Origin: Planctomycetes bacterium GWC2_45_44
GTDB taxonomy: Bacteria; Planctomycetota; Phycisphaerae; Sedimentisphaerales; UBA12454
Length of the DNA stretch: 41,504 bases
Reading direction: 5' to 3'
NCBI GenBank assembly: GCA_001824555.1
Contig: MHXU01000133.1
Coordinates: 1-41,504 of the forward strand
Of the stretch, positions 8,364 to 18,203 are shown one piece after another. A program made the translations under genes and the position numbers. The notes beneath the pieces were generated by a model. That model ran no database searches and was not told the origin of the DNA. It saw only the letters and a program-made list of their open reading frames with translations. Within the stretch, counting starts at the first letter, position 1; each line of letters begins with the position of its first letter.

Positions 8364-9695
8364 ATGGCCTGTCAAAACGAAAAAATTCGCTGGCTGCACA
8401 ATCAGATTCAGGATTGGGTGCGTTTGGGAATAATCGACACTGCCTGCGGCGAATCCATCGGCAAACTTTACCCTCCGCAAAAATCTTCACGCTCCTGGGC
8501 ATTGCTGATATTTTCCGGTCTCGGCGCGGTTATAATCGGCCTGGGCGTTATCCTTCTTTTTGCGTATAATTGGGATAAAATGGACAAATTCGCCAAGCTG
8601 GCAACCGTATTCGGTTCGCTGATTTTGGCGTATCTGGCCGGCGTAAGCCTTTTCACCCTGACCGAGCGGTTTAGAGGCATTGGCGAATCGCTTTGCCTGC
8701 TTGGCACAATGCTGTTTGGGGCGGGCATTTGGCTCGTCGCGCAGATTTATCACATCGAAGAACATTTCCCAAACGCCTTTCTGTTTTGGGGGTTGGGCGC
8801 GTTTTTGATGGCCTGGGCGATGCCATCTGTAATACAGGCTGCTCTTGCGGCGGTACTTTTCGGGTTGTTTGCGATTATGGAAGGCTCGGAATTTCGCACT
8901 GCCGTTCCTTATGTATTTTTGTTTTTGCTGCTGCTCCTGCCGCTTGCCTATAAAAAACAGTCATGGTTTCTGCTTTCGGTAATTCTTCTGTCAGCGGCCT
9001 GTTCGATTCTTTTTATGACCATAACATTGCAGCACAGCGAGATGATTGTCTTTCATTCTCTGCTAAGTATCTTTATTTTTTATACCGCCGTCGGATTGCT
9101 TCATCAGAAATCTGATGAATTTGAAAAATTTTCTGCTGTATATTGTTTCATCGGCATAGCGGGCTATCTGCTTATGCTTTTTATTCTGTCCTTCGACGAT
9201 ATAAGCCGTGAAATTTTAGAGCATCCGCTGCCTTTAAAGATAGACGCTGTATTTTACTGGCTCACTCCTTTTGCGCTTTCCATAGTTCTTTGGCTTGGAG
9301 TTATCAGGGAGATATTCAAAAAAACGCTTGTAAAATATTATTCGCACGATTTGCTTTTGATGCCGGTTCTGCTGATTTTCCTGTGCAGTTATTCTTTCAG
9401 CATTACAAGGTGTTTCGATTGGCCGGTGATTGGAGTATTTAATCTGCTCTTTTTGGTTCATTGTTTAATGATGATGGCCAAAGGCTGTATAGATGTGAAG
9501 TTAAACCAGGTGATTGTCGGCTCGCTGCTGCTGGCTGCGCTGGTTGTCGCGAGGTTCTTTGACTTTTTTGAAAGCTTGGCCGTTCGGGGAACTGTTTTTG
9601 TTATTGTCGGCGTTTTGATTTTCAGTCAGGGTTTTTTCTATATCAAATCAAAGAAGAAAAAAGCCCTGCGGGAGAATAAATGCGAAAGCTGCTGA
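8364..9695 (+). CDS. DUF2157 domain multi-pass membrane protein
   Basis: 443 residues. The soluble N-terminus (RWLHNQIQDWVRLGIIDTACGESI) is typical of DUF2157, followed by about twelve hydrophobic segments from residue 47 to near the C-terminus, with a basic tail (KSKKKKA). The function of DUF2157 is unknown. In many genomes it is paired with a GDYXXLXY protein, as here: the next gene starts inside its last codons (16-bp overlap). I therefore expect a membrane complex of unknown role. The ATG at 8364 is chosen because it begins the conserved N-terminus; the track ORF at 8327 is another frame. Confidence 0.85.
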   Translation: MACQNEKIRWLHNQIQDWVRLGIIDTACGESIGKLYPPQKSSRSWALLIFSGLGAVIIGLGVILLFAYNWDKMDKFAKLATVFGSLILAYLAGVSLFTLTERFRGIGESLCLLGTMLFGAGIWLVAQIYHIEEHFPNAFLFWGLGAFLMAWAMPSVIQAALAAVLFGLFAIMEGSEFRTAVPYVFLFLLLLLPLAYKKQSWFLLSVILLSAACSILFMTITLQHSEMIVFHSLLSIFIFYTAVGLLHQKSDEFEKFSAVYCFIGIAGYLLMLFILSFDDISREILEHPLPLKIDAVFYWLTPFALSIVLWLGVIREIFKKTLVKYYSHDLLLMPVLLIFLCSYSFSITRCFDWPVIGVFNLLFLVHCLMMMAKGCIDVKLNQVIVGSLLLAALVVARFFDFFESLAVRGTVFVIVGVLIFSQGFFYIKSKKKKALRENKCESC

Positions 9696-10684
9696 TAATT
9701 TTTGTCGTTATTTTGCAGGTTATTTTGCTTGCCTATATGGCCGGCCAGAGAGAAAATGTCCTGCGCACAGGCAAAACGATATATCTGCGAACAGTGCCGG
9801 TTGACCCACGCGATTTATTTAGAGGCGATTATGTCCGCCTGCAGTATGAAATATCGAATATCGAACGCGAAAAAATGCAGGACGGCCTTAAGTTGCTCTC
9901 TGTTTCTGACAGTCACAAAAACAAAGATAAAAAAGTCTATGCTGTTCTCGAAGTCAACGACGATAATGTCGCAGAAGTTGTGTATGTAACCGATAAAAAA
10001 CCCGAAAAAGGCAAATTGTTTATTCGCGGCAGGGTAGAGCGGTTCGGCAATTTTCTTTTCGTAAGATACGGCATCGAGGCGTATTTTATGCAGCAGGGGG
10101 CGGGCAAAGATTTAGAGAAGCGAAACGTGGACGGCAATCGCGCCTCGCTGGAAATGCAGATTGCGTTAGGCTCTGACGGCACTGCCGTAATTAAAAATCA
10201 TCGTTGGACGCCGATTTCAATAAATCTTACCGATTTGAAGCTCGACGATAATATGCCCCAGAGCGCAAAAATTGTATTGACCAATATCTCTGAAAAACCA
10301 GTTGCTATTGTCGTCCTGCCGAACAATGGTTCGTTGAAAGTTGAACCTGACGAGCCTCGCTGGTGGTGGTCTGGCGGACAGGAACATAAAAACTGGCGAT
10401 GGGTGAATGAAAATGCATCTGCGGCTCTGCCCGAAGACAAAAATGTCCGTATGCTGGATCCGGATTGCAGTTATGAGTTCGCAATAGATTTCAGCGACCC
10501 TTATTGGTTAATATCTGTCAATAATCAAGAGCCGGTTGCTATGAATAAATACAATTTTGCTGCGTGGCTGCAATTTCGGCTCGTCTATCAGCCGCCTTCA
10601 AAGCAGCAGTGCGAAGGTTTGAAAGATGCCGATTTGATATGGCACGGCAAAATCAGCTCGCAGACCATTCCAAATCGGGATTAG
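9680..10684 (+). CDS. GDYXXLXY domain membrane-anchored protein
   Basis: 334 residues. There is an N-terminal signal-anchor (LLIIFVVILQVILLAYMAG) and, after TVPVDPRDLF, the diagnostic motif GDYVRLQY. The first 160 residues fit the GDYXXLXY family. The C-terminal half (about 165-334), with several Trp residues (RWWWSGGQ), looks like an extra extracytoplasmic beta-rich domain, because the family is commonly nearer 170-200 residues. It overlaps the DUF2157 gene by 16 bp, so translation is probably coupled. Function unknown. Confidence 0.85.
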   Translation: MRKLLIIFVVILQVILLAYMAGQRENVLRTGKTIYLRTVPVDPRDLFRGDYVRLQYEISNIEREKMQDGLKLLSVSDSHKNKDKKVYAVLEVNDDNVAEVVYVTDKKPEKGKLFIRGRVERFGNFLFVRYGIEAYFMQQGAGKDLEKRNVDGNRASLEMQIALGSDGTAVIKNHRWTPISINLTDLKLDDNMPQSAKIVLTNISEKPVAIVVLPNNGSLKVEPDEPRWWWSGGQEHKNWRWVNENASAALPEDKNVRMLDPDCSYEFAIDFSDPYWLISVNNQEPVAMNKYNFAAWLQFRLVYQPPSKQQCEGLKDADLIWHGKISSQTIPNRD

Positions 10685-10700
10685 AGTTTGACATTCATTT

Positions 10701-10857
10701 TGTCATTCCCACGCAGGCGGGAATCCAGTTTGTAGGGTGGGCTTTAGCCCACGCGGTTTTTTGTCTACATTCGGCTAAAGGCAATCTCTAAAAGCTTGTC
10801 CCCGCGAAAGCGGGGATGTAAAAATCAGAGCCGCGACAGTAATGGAGCGGTCAAAAA
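10701..10857. repeat. Mosaic of palindromic intergenic repeats
   Basis: Modules seen in order: CATTCCCACGC..GCGGGAATCC; TAGGGTGGGC..TAGCCCACGC; CCCCGCGAAAGCGGGG; then TCAGAGCCGCGACAGTAATG. The last module recurs on the opposite strand at 23795-23825 and, as a variant, at 21956-21990. The TAGGGTGGGC module recurs at 23398-23460, 23692-23755 and 31630-31778. I see no gene in the 430-bp gap 10685-11114; it holds this mosaic, a promoter, a leader hairpin and another repeat. Confidence 0.75.
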
Positions 10858-10930
10858 CAAAGTTTATTATATTTGATGGTCAATTTTTAGAGATGCCCTA
10901 AAGTATTACTTTAAATCAAAAAAATATTGT

Positions 10931-10959
10931 TTGACACTTTTTTTATGGGCTGTTAGTAT
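10931..10959 (+). promoter_or_regulatory. Strong sigma70-type promoter upstream of PFK
   Basis: TTGACA and TAGTAT are separated by 17 bp, with an A/T-rich stretch upstream. Predicted start is about 10966. The surrounding TTTGACACTTT is identical to that at rRNA promoter P1 (13832-13842). Confidence 0.65.
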
Positions 10960-10975
10960 TGCGATATAAAGTCAA

Positions 10976-11034
10976 ATTTAAAAGGCTGCTTTAGAGCAAA
11001 AACTTTTGCTCATCCACAGAGCGGCCTTTTTTGT
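10976..11034 (+). terminator. Leader hairpin with U-tract (attenuator or short RNA terminator)
   Basis: AAAAGGCTGCT pairs with AGCGGCCTTTT (one G-U), enclosing a second hairpin GAGCAAAA..TTTTGCTC, and is followed by TTTTTTG. It begins about 12 nt after the predicted start of the promoter at 10931 and lies about 80 bp before the PFK start codon. It is either an attenuator of the PFK transcript or the terminator of a separate RNA of about 70 nt. Confidence 0.6.
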
Positions 11035-11040
11035 CATTAT

Positions 11041-11072
11041 ACCTCTGTGAACTCTGTGTTCTCTGTGGCTTA
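11041..11072 (+). repeat. CTCTGTG dispersed repeat, PFK copy
   Basis: Tandem CTCTGTG units ending in CTCTGTGGCTTA, placed shortly upstream of the PFK start. Other copies: 12440-12468, 28874-28909 (inside flgA), 39502-39530 (variant CTTTGTG) and a fragment at 4501-4514. All have the same orientation relative to the downstream gene. Confidence 0.8.
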
Positions 11073-11114
11073 AAAAACAAACTCTGCGGCTGATAATTAG
11101 GAGATTATAAAATA

Positions 11115-12338
11115 ATGTTGAAAGGCAATGCGATTTTAGGTCAGTCGGGCGGGCCGACTTCGGTAATTAATTCTTCTCTGGCGGGAATAATCACCGCTGC
11201 AAAAAATTTTACCGGCATCAAAAACGTTCTCGGTATGCGATTCGGCATTGAGGGTTTTATGGCCGAGAACATCATCAATCTCGGCGCAGAATCGCAGGCC
11301 ACAATCAAAGGCCTCAAAACAACGCCTTCAAGCTCGCTCGGCTCGTGCAGATATAAACTCAAAGACTGCGACCTGCCCAAAGTCCTCGACACGCTGAAAA
11401 AATACGACATTCGCTATGTATTTCTCACCGGCGGAAACGACACGATGGATACAATCTGCAGGCTCGAAAAATTCGCCGCCCGGAACAAATACGAACTAAT
11501 CGGTATCGGCGTTCCAAAAACCGTTGACAACGACCTGTTCGGCACAGACCACACGCCCGGCTATCCCAGCGCGGCTCGATTTACCGCGCTGTCCGTTATG
11601 CAGGCAGGCGTTCTTGCCCGCGATATGCGAAAGGTTGACCAGTTTGTCGTCTATCAGTCAATCGGCAGAGAAGCCGGCTGGCTGCCCGCCGCAAGCGCAA
11701 TCGCCAAAAAACACTCGTCAGACGCTCCGCATATTCTCTGTCTGCCGGAAAGAGCCTTCAATAAAGAAAAATTCCTCGCCGAAGTCAAAAAAACTTACGA
11801 CAATTTCGGCTTTGTTTCCATCGTCTGCGGCGAAGGAATCGCTTACGCCGACAAAACGCCCGTTTCAGCCTCGCAGACAAAAGACAAATTCAGCAACATC
11901 GAATTCGGCGCGATGGGCGGCACAAGCGCAGCAATGGCTCTCCACAGAATGATAGCTGATGAATTTGGCTTTAGAGGCGAATTTCAGATTACCGAATCGC
12001 TCCCGATGTCCGCCGCAGACCGCGCGGTAAAACTCGACATCGATGAGGCCTTTATGGCCGGCAGTGCGGCGGTAAGACTCGCAGCCGCCGGAAAAACAGG
12101 CCTTATGATTACGCTTGAAAGGCAAAAGGGCAAAGAGTATAAATGTTTCACAGGCTCGGTTGCCCTTACGGAAGTCGCCGTAAAGGCAAAGCCTATGCCT
12201 GATAAATTCATAAGCAAAAATGGCTTTTATGTTACAAACGCTTTTCTCGATTATATAAGGCCGTTAGTCGGCGACTTGCCCGAATATGTAAAATTAGAAG
12301 CGAAAAAATTTAATCTGAAATCGTTAAAAAGTTTTTAA
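11115..12338 (+). CDS. pfp: Pyrophosphate-dependent 6-phosphofructokinase
   Basis: Phosphorylates fructose-6-P in glycolysis; with PPi as donor the step is reversible. 407 residues. The N-terminus GQSGGPTSVINSSL is the PFK donor loop. GGNDTMDT carries Asp at the position that is Gly in ATP-type GGDGS, and PKTVDND has the Lys typical of PPi-PFKs in place of the Gly of ATP-PFK PGTIDND. Together these predict PPi use. AGWLPAA and the C-terminal PMSAADRAVKLD region fit long-type PFKs. AGGAG sits 11 nt before the ATG. The gene has its own promoter and structured leader, so it is probably regulated separately from the DUF2157 pair. Confidence 0.92.
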   Translation: MLKGNAILGQSGGPTSVINSSLAGIITAAKNFTGIKNVLGMRFGIEGFMAENIINLGAESQATIKGLKTTPSSSLGSCRYKLKDCDLPKVLDTLKKYDIRYVFLTGGNDTMDTICRLEKFAARNKYELIGIGVPKTVDNDLFGTDHTPGYPSAARFTALSVMQAGVLARDMRKVDQFVVYQSIGREAGWLPAASAIAKKHSSDAPHILCLPERAFNKEKFLAEVKKTYDNFGFVSIVCGEGIAYADKTPVSASQTKDKFSNIEFGAMGGTSAAMALHRMIADEFGFRGEFQITESLPMSAADRAVKLDIDEAFMAGSAAVRLAAAGKTGLMITLERQKGKEYKCFTGSVALTEVAVKAKPMPDKFISKNGFYVTNAFLDYIRPLVGDLPEYVKLEAKKFNLKSLKSF

Positions 12339-12468
12339 TCGCAGATTACACTGATTTCACTGAAAAAGATTTCAGAAATCAGACTTCAGACATCAGATTT
12401 AAGTTGATTTCTGACTTCTGAAGTCTGACATCTATTTTTCTCTGTGTCCTCTGTGTTCTCTGTGGCTA
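12339..12468. repeat. Repeat cluster between PFK and the SIS gene
   Basis: Three unlike low-complexity repeats in order: CGCAGATTACACTGATTTCAC; a long dyad of CAGACTTCAG units with exact complement CTGAAGTCTG, followed by CTATTTTTC; then CTCTGTGTCC-CTCTGTG units ending 28 bp before the SIS gene. The dyad could act as a PFK terminator. Confidence 0.7.
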
Positions 12469-12496
12469 TTTTGTTATTTAAACAAAGGATACAAAA

Positions 12497-13504
12497 ATGA
12501 ACGCCGAAAAAAAACAGTTTGCTCTTGTCCGTGAAATGATGCAGACGCCGGGCATTTTGCGGAACTTCAGTCTCAAAAACGCCGACAGCGCGGTCGCCGC
12601 GATAAAGAAAACCAAAAAACTTTTCTTCTCCGGCGAAGGCTCAAGCAGAATCTTCCCCGCTAAAAACGCTATGTACTCCGCCAAAAGGGCGGGTCTGGAC
12701 TTGAATCTCGCCACCGACGGCGGCCTGCAGTCGTGCTGTTATGATTTGAAAGACTATGTTGTCTTCGGCGCATCAAACAGCGGCCAGACAAAAGAAATCA
12801 TTCGGCTGTTCGACAGATTAAAAACGGTAAATCATAAAAACCTGTTCGGCCTGATTGCCAATCCCAAAACAAAACTCGAATCGCTCACTAATCAGTCGTT
12901 TATATTAAGCTGCGGCAAAGAAGATGCCGTCGCCGCCACAAAATCCGTTGCCGAGCAGGCCTTGTTTTATCAGTTCCTGCTTGCCGCCGTGCAGGGAATT
13001 GATTTGAGCAAAAAACTCCCCGCCCTGGCAGATGCCTTTGAAAAGGCTCTGACGATGCCTATTGATAAAAAAATTATCGACAGCATCGCCAAAGCGGGAA
13101 CGATTTATTTCGCCGGCAAAAACGACGGGGTTGCCGAGGAACTCACGCTCAAGACAAACGAAATCACACGTAAAAAGAGCGACTATCTCGAAGGCACTTA
13201 CGCGGTCCACGGCATTGAAGAGGTTATGAATCCCGATGACGTTGTTATTCTGATTGATCCGTTCAAAAGCGAACTTGAAAAAATCAAGCAGACTCTTGCC
13301 GATGGCGTTGGTATGAAAGTTTTCGCCATCTGCGATGAGGATACGATTTTCCCGACTATCAAAGTGCCGGACATTGGCGAATTGCAGAACTATGTTTATC
13401 TCGCCGCAGGCTGGAATATACTCGTAGAGGTTGGCATCGCTCTTGGCATAAATCTTGATAAGCCCGCTCGCGCCCGCAAAGTCGGAAACGAATTTATCGG
13501 CTGA
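12497..13504 (+). CDS. SIS-domain sugar-phosphate isomerase/deaminase-like protein
   Basis: 335 residues with two SIS domains, like the isomerase half of GlmS or AgaS/FrlB-type proteins, and no glutaminase domain. The first SIS contains FSGEGSSRIFPAKNAMY and GASNSGQTKEIIRL, with the phosphate-binding serines intact. The second contains AGTIYFAGKNDGVAEELTLKTNEI and EGTYAVHGIEEVM, resembling the GlmS isomerase region with the conserved His and Glu. The substrate cannot be read from sequence; an amino-sugar or ketose phosphate is likely. It follows PFK after a 158-bp repeat-filled gap. The ATG at 12497 follows AAAGGATA. Confidence 0.8.
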   Translation: MNAEKKQFALVREMMQTPGILRNFSLKNADSAVAAIKKTKKLFFSGEGSSRIFPAKNAMYSAKRAGLDLNLATDGGLQSCCYDLKDYVVFGASNSGQTKEIIRLFDRLKTVNHKNLFGLIANPKTKLESLTNQSFILSCGKEDAVAATKSVAEQALFYQFLLAAVQGIDLSKKLPALADAFEKALTMPIDKKIIDSIAKAGTIYFAGKNDGVAEELTLKTNEITRKKSDYLEGTYAVHGIEEVMNPDDVVILIDPFKSELEKIKQTLADGVGMKVFAICDEDTIFPTIKVPDIGELQNYVYLAAGWNILVEVGIALGINLDKPARARKVGNEFIG

Positions 13505-13516
13505 CGAAAAAAATGT

Positions 13517-13562
13517 ATCCGCCGTCTATCGGGAATTGCTCGCTGGGCGGTGGTTTTTTTTA
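13517..13562 (+). terminator. Probable intrinsic terminator after the SIS gene
   Basis: CCGCC pairs with GGCGG across a loop of about 22 nt, followed by TGG and nine T residues. The stem is short, so confidence is moderate. Confidence 0.5.
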
Positions 13563-13578
13563 ATCTCTACCCCCTATG

Positions 13579-13724
13579 TCCTCTTCAAAACTTGCTAAAA
13601 TCGTATCAAAACTCCTCAAAAACAACAAAAAATCTGCGAAAATCTGCGAAATCTGCGTCAAAACTTTCAATTTTTTGAAGAAATTTTACAAAATTTGCAA
13701 TTTACTTGCGCATTTAGCCGAAAA
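13579..13724. repeat. 146-bp inverted repeat, left copy (upstream of rRNA genes)
   Basis: Nearly the reverse complement of 20344-20492, with the shared core CTCAAAAACAACAAAAAATC, long exact stretches through GCGTCAAAACTTTCAA, and further matches down to TTTACTTGCGC. The 68-residue track ORF at 13576 and part of the minus-strand track ORF at 20094-20690 are the two copies read in the same frame (LLKNNKKS.KICEICVKTF). Differences include both silent and replacement changes, so coding is unproven. I treat it as a DNA repeat. Confidence 0.85.
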
Positions 13725-13758
13725 TCCGCAAGTCCGCCACAGCTTTAAAGAGGGCGGA

Positions 13759-13821
13759 TTATGCCTTTTCGCTGATAAATAATGCCTTTTTACAGATGAA
13801 TAACGACTTTTTAGTATCGTT
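13759..13821. repeat. Three 21-bp phased repeats upstream of the rRNA promoter
   Basis: Three consecutive 21-bp units contain TTATGCCTTTT, TAATGCCTTTT and TAACGACTTTT at exact 21-bp spacing (13759, 13780, 13801). Units 1 and 2 match at 16 of 21 positions; unit 3 is more diverged. They end 12 bp before the P1 -35 box. Possible activator or UP-element-like sites on one helix face. Confidence 0.5.
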
Positions 13822-13832
13822 GTTTTTTTTGC

Positions 13833-13860
13833 TTGACACTTTCCAAAATATCTTTAGACT
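13833..13860 (+). promoter_or_regulatory. rRNA promoter P1
   Basis: TTGACA, 16-bp spacer, TAGACT, preceded by a T8 run. It lies about 280 bp upstream of tRNA-Ile, far too close for any 16S gene to intervene. Confidence 0.6.
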
Positions 13861-13965
13861 TGCTGAACTACGGACGAGCTAATGTGTTCGGAACGTATTT
13901 AACAGGGTGTGGAAGGAAATTGGAGTAAAATTGCAAGAAATTTTTAAAATTCTTGTTTTTTGTAC

Positions 13966-13994
13966 TTGACGGCGTAAAGCGAAGTAAGTACTAT
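13966..13994 (+). promoter_or_regulatory. rRNA promoter P2
   Basis: TTGACG, 17-bp spacer, TACTAT, about 150 bp upstream of tRNA-Ile. Tandem P1/P2 promoters are the usual rRNA arrangement. Confidence 0.6.
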
Positions 13995-14010
13995 CTCCCG
14001 TCTATAATAA

Positions 14011-14045
14011 ATGTCGCCGGCAGTAAGAAAAGGCGGCATTTTTGT
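14011..14045 (+). terminator. Terminator-like hairpin in the rRNA leader
   Basis: ATGTCGCC pairs with GGCGGCAT (one G-U) and is followed by TTTTTGTTT. It sits about 10 nt after the predicted P2 start and directly before the boxA at 14047, so readthrough may need an antitermination complex or the hairpin may attenuate rRNA transcription. Confidence 0.55.
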
Positions 14046-14046
14046 T

Positions 14047-14058
14047 TGCTCTTTGAAA
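14047..14058 (+). promoter_or_regulatory. boxA antitermination element (leader)
   Basis: TGCTCTTTGAAA matches the bacterial boxA consensus TGCTCTTTAACA closely. It lies in the leader before tRNA-Ile, where Nus-factor antitermination signals are expected. Confidence 0.75.
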
Positions 14059-14142
14059 TGGTCAGGATTGATAAGTTGAGCCCGCGGTTATGGCTGAATA
14101 AACTTTCGAGCCTACTGGGTAAGCGGCTTTGTTGTATAACAA

Positions 14143-14216
14143 GGGCTCGTAGCTCAGTTGGTTAGAGCGTGCGCCTGATAAGCGCAAGGTCGGAAGTTCG
14201 AATCTTCCCGGGCCCA
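14143..14216 (+). tRNA. tRNA-Ile (GAU)
   Basis: 74-nt cloverleaf. The acceptor GGGCTCG pairs with CGGGCCC (one G-U), the anticodon stem is TGCGC/GCGCA with loop CTGATAA giving GAT, and the T-arm is GGAAG-TTCGAAT-CTTCC. Discriminator A; CCA is not encoded. It occupies the place it normally has in a 16S-23S spacer, but no 16S precedes it. Confidence 0.97.
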
Positions 14217-14269
14217 GTTAGGGATTTGAGATTTGAAAGTTCAAATTTGAGATTCTTTAGCGGGTTTTT

Positions 14270-14342
14270 GGGGATGTAGCTCAACTGGGAGAGCGCCGGC
14301 TTTGCAAGCCGGAGGTTGCAGGTTCGATCCCTGTCATCTCCA
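14270..14342 (+). tRNA. tRNA-Ala (UGC)
   Basis: 73-nt cloverleaf. The acceptor GGGGATG pairs with CATCTCC (one G-U), the anticodon stem is CCGGC/GCCGG with loop TTTGCAA giving TGC, and the T-loop is TTCGATC. CCA is not encoded. The Ile-Ala-23S order matches the usual internal spacer. Confidence 0.97.
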
Positions 14343-14386
14343 TTCGAATTGAAGTTGTCCGGCCGGAAGGCTGGTTGCTTATAATA

Positions 14387-14398
14387 TGTTCTTTGAAA
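14387..14398 (+). promoter_or_regulatory. boxA antitermination element (pre-23S)
   Basis: TGTTCTTTGAAA, a second boxA-like element between tRNA-Ala and 23S. A TATAAT at 14380-14385 just before it could be an internal promoter, but its -35 (TTGTCC, 19-bp spacer) is weak. A hairpin TTGTGTT..AACACAA follows at 14441-14459. Confidence 0.7.
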
Positions 14399-14403
14399 AG
14401 TAA

Positions 14404-14540
14404 ATAGTGTAGTTGTCTCATTATATTAAAAAGGTGTACGTTGTGTTCTCATAACACAACAATTACAGTGACATCTCTAAGTGTCAAATACCTATCTAAA
14501 CTAACTAATTTATCAGACGGTATCAATCTCTGATTGATAT
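14404..14540 (+). other. 5' strands of the 23S processing stalk
   Basis: The inner strand 14519-14540 (GGTATCAA..TGATTGATAT) pairs with 17474-17495 (ATATCAATCA..TTGATACC), with a 4-nt internal loop. An outer strand 14404-14415 (ATAGTGTAGTTG) pairs with 17542-17553 (CAGCTACACTAT). This is the long-range duplex expected for RNase III excision of pre-23S rRNA. Confidence 0.8.
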
Positions 14541-17473
<2,933 letters not shown>

Positions 17474-17553
17474 ATATCAATCAATTGTTGATACCAATGG
17501 TAAATTTTTAGTAGTAATTGACGCATTTTAGAATATAATTGCAGCTACACTAT
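17474..17553 (+). other. 3' strands of the 23S processing stalk
   Basis: 17474-17495 and 17542-17553 are complementary to 14519-14540 and 14404-14415. The 212-bp 23S-5S spacer otherwise holds an A/T-rich repeat and no gene. Confidence 0.78.
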
Positions 17554-17559
17554 ATTTTT

Positions 17560-17655
17560 TAAGTTTAAAACTTAAAATTGAAAATTAAAAACTGTGGAGT
17601 CCGCCGAAGGCGGACGACTTCCATAATTTTGATTTTTAAACTTTGAATTTTAAAT
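17560..17655. repeat. A-rich dispersed repeat with GTCCGCC palindrome, copy 2
   Basis: A-rich arms (AAACTTAAAATTGAAAATT and its near complement TTTTTAAACTTTGAATTTT) flank GAGTCCGCCGAAGGCGGAC. Related to 2085-2150 and 27926-27990. It is transcribed inside the 23S-5S spacer, where it would form a strong hairpin. Confidence 0.7.
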
Positions 17656-17685
17656 TATGAACAGGCCTTGCCTGTTTAACGAGTT

Positions 17686-17794
17686 TCCTGGTGACCTTAC
17701 CGGCAGGGAAACGCCTGATCCCATTCCGAACTCAGAAGCTAAGACTGTCGGGCCGATGGTAGTCCTTCGGGGCGAGAGTAGGTTATTGCCAGGA
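17686..17794 (+). rRNA. 5S ribosomal RNA
   Basis: About 109 nt with the 5S signature CCCATTCCGAACTCAGAAG and paired ends (TCCTGGTGA with TTGCCAGGA). The GATGGTAGT and GAGAGTAGG segments fit helices IV and V. Ends are inferred from the terminal helix and may be off by a few nt. Confidence 0.95.
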
Positions 17795-17798
17795 TTTT

Positions 17799-17838
17799 TT
17801 AAGCCCAAAGGGGTTTTCCCCCTTTGGGCTTTCCTTTT
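17799..17838 (+). terminator. Intrinsic terminator of the rRNA operon
   Basis: AAGCCCAAAGGGG pairs perfectly with CCCCTTTGGGCTT around a short T/C loop and is followed by TTCCTTTT. It starts within 7 nt of the 5S end. Confidence 0.92.
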
Positions 17839-17854
17839 GCGCATTTTTTGGTTT

Positions 17855-17900
17855 GACACGGATTAACACGGGATTTACACTGGTGTCCACGGATGATTCC
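17855..17900. repeat. ACGGATTAACACGG dispersed repeat
   Basis: GACACGGATTAACACGGG followed by diverged units, 50 bp before the DUF4160 gene. The same family appears in tandem at 28809-28861 inside flgA. Confidence 0.75.
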
Positions 17901-17948
17901 CTGATAAACAAGAAGTGAGCTTTCTTTTTATTATGGAGAACAGGTTTT

Positions 17949-18203
17949 ATGCCGACTCTTTTATTGATTATGGGATGGAGATTTTTCTTTTACGCGAACG
18001 AAAAGAATGAGCCGATTCATATCCATTGCCAGAAAGCTGAAAAGGAATGTAAATACTGGCTTGATATAGCTAATTTTGCTCTTGAGGAGGCATACAGCTA
18101 TAATATGAATAGCAAGGATAAGCGGGATGTAAAGAAAATCATTTTTGAGTATTTTGAATTTATCGAGCGTGAATGGAATAAATTTCAAAGAAGGGCGAAG
18201 TGA
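17949..18203 (+). CDS. DUF4160 domain protein
   Basis: 84 residues with MPTLLLIMGWRFFFYANEKNEPIHIHCQ, matching the DUF4160 pattern of a short N-terminal beta-hairpin followed by N.P.H.H. The middle keeps a LDIANFALEEA helix-like segment. Proteins of this family are often encoded beside DUF2442 proteins and are discussed as toxin-antitoxin-like pairs, though a mechanism is not established to my knowledge. Here the DUF2442 gene follows with a TGATG stop/start overlap. The pair sits between the rRNA terminator and a convergent regulator gene. Confidence 0.85.
   Translation: MPTLLLIMGWRFFFYANEKNEPIHIHCQKAEKECKYWLDIANFALEEAYSYNMNSKDKRDVKKIIFEYFEFIEREWNKFQRRAK

Noticed and set aside
8327-8569. 80-residue + strand ORF overlapping the DUF2157 start
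   Set aside because: It is a shadow frame of the DUF2157 gene, with no domain or ribosome-binding site.
13576-13782. 68-residue ORF (MSSSKLAKIV...) similar to part of the minus ORF at 20094-20690
   Set aside because: Both lie in the two copies of a DNA inverted repeat. Changes between copies are not concentrated at silent sites and no ribosome-binding site is convincing.
13953-14165. 70-residue ORF spanning the rRNA leader and tRNA-Ile
   Set aside because: It overlaps promoter P2, the leader hairpin, boxA and the tRNA.
14355-14385. Internal promoter before 23S (TTGTCC, TATAAT)
   Set aside because: The -10 is perfect but the -35 is poor and the 19-bp spacer is long. It is mentioned with boxA rather than called separately.
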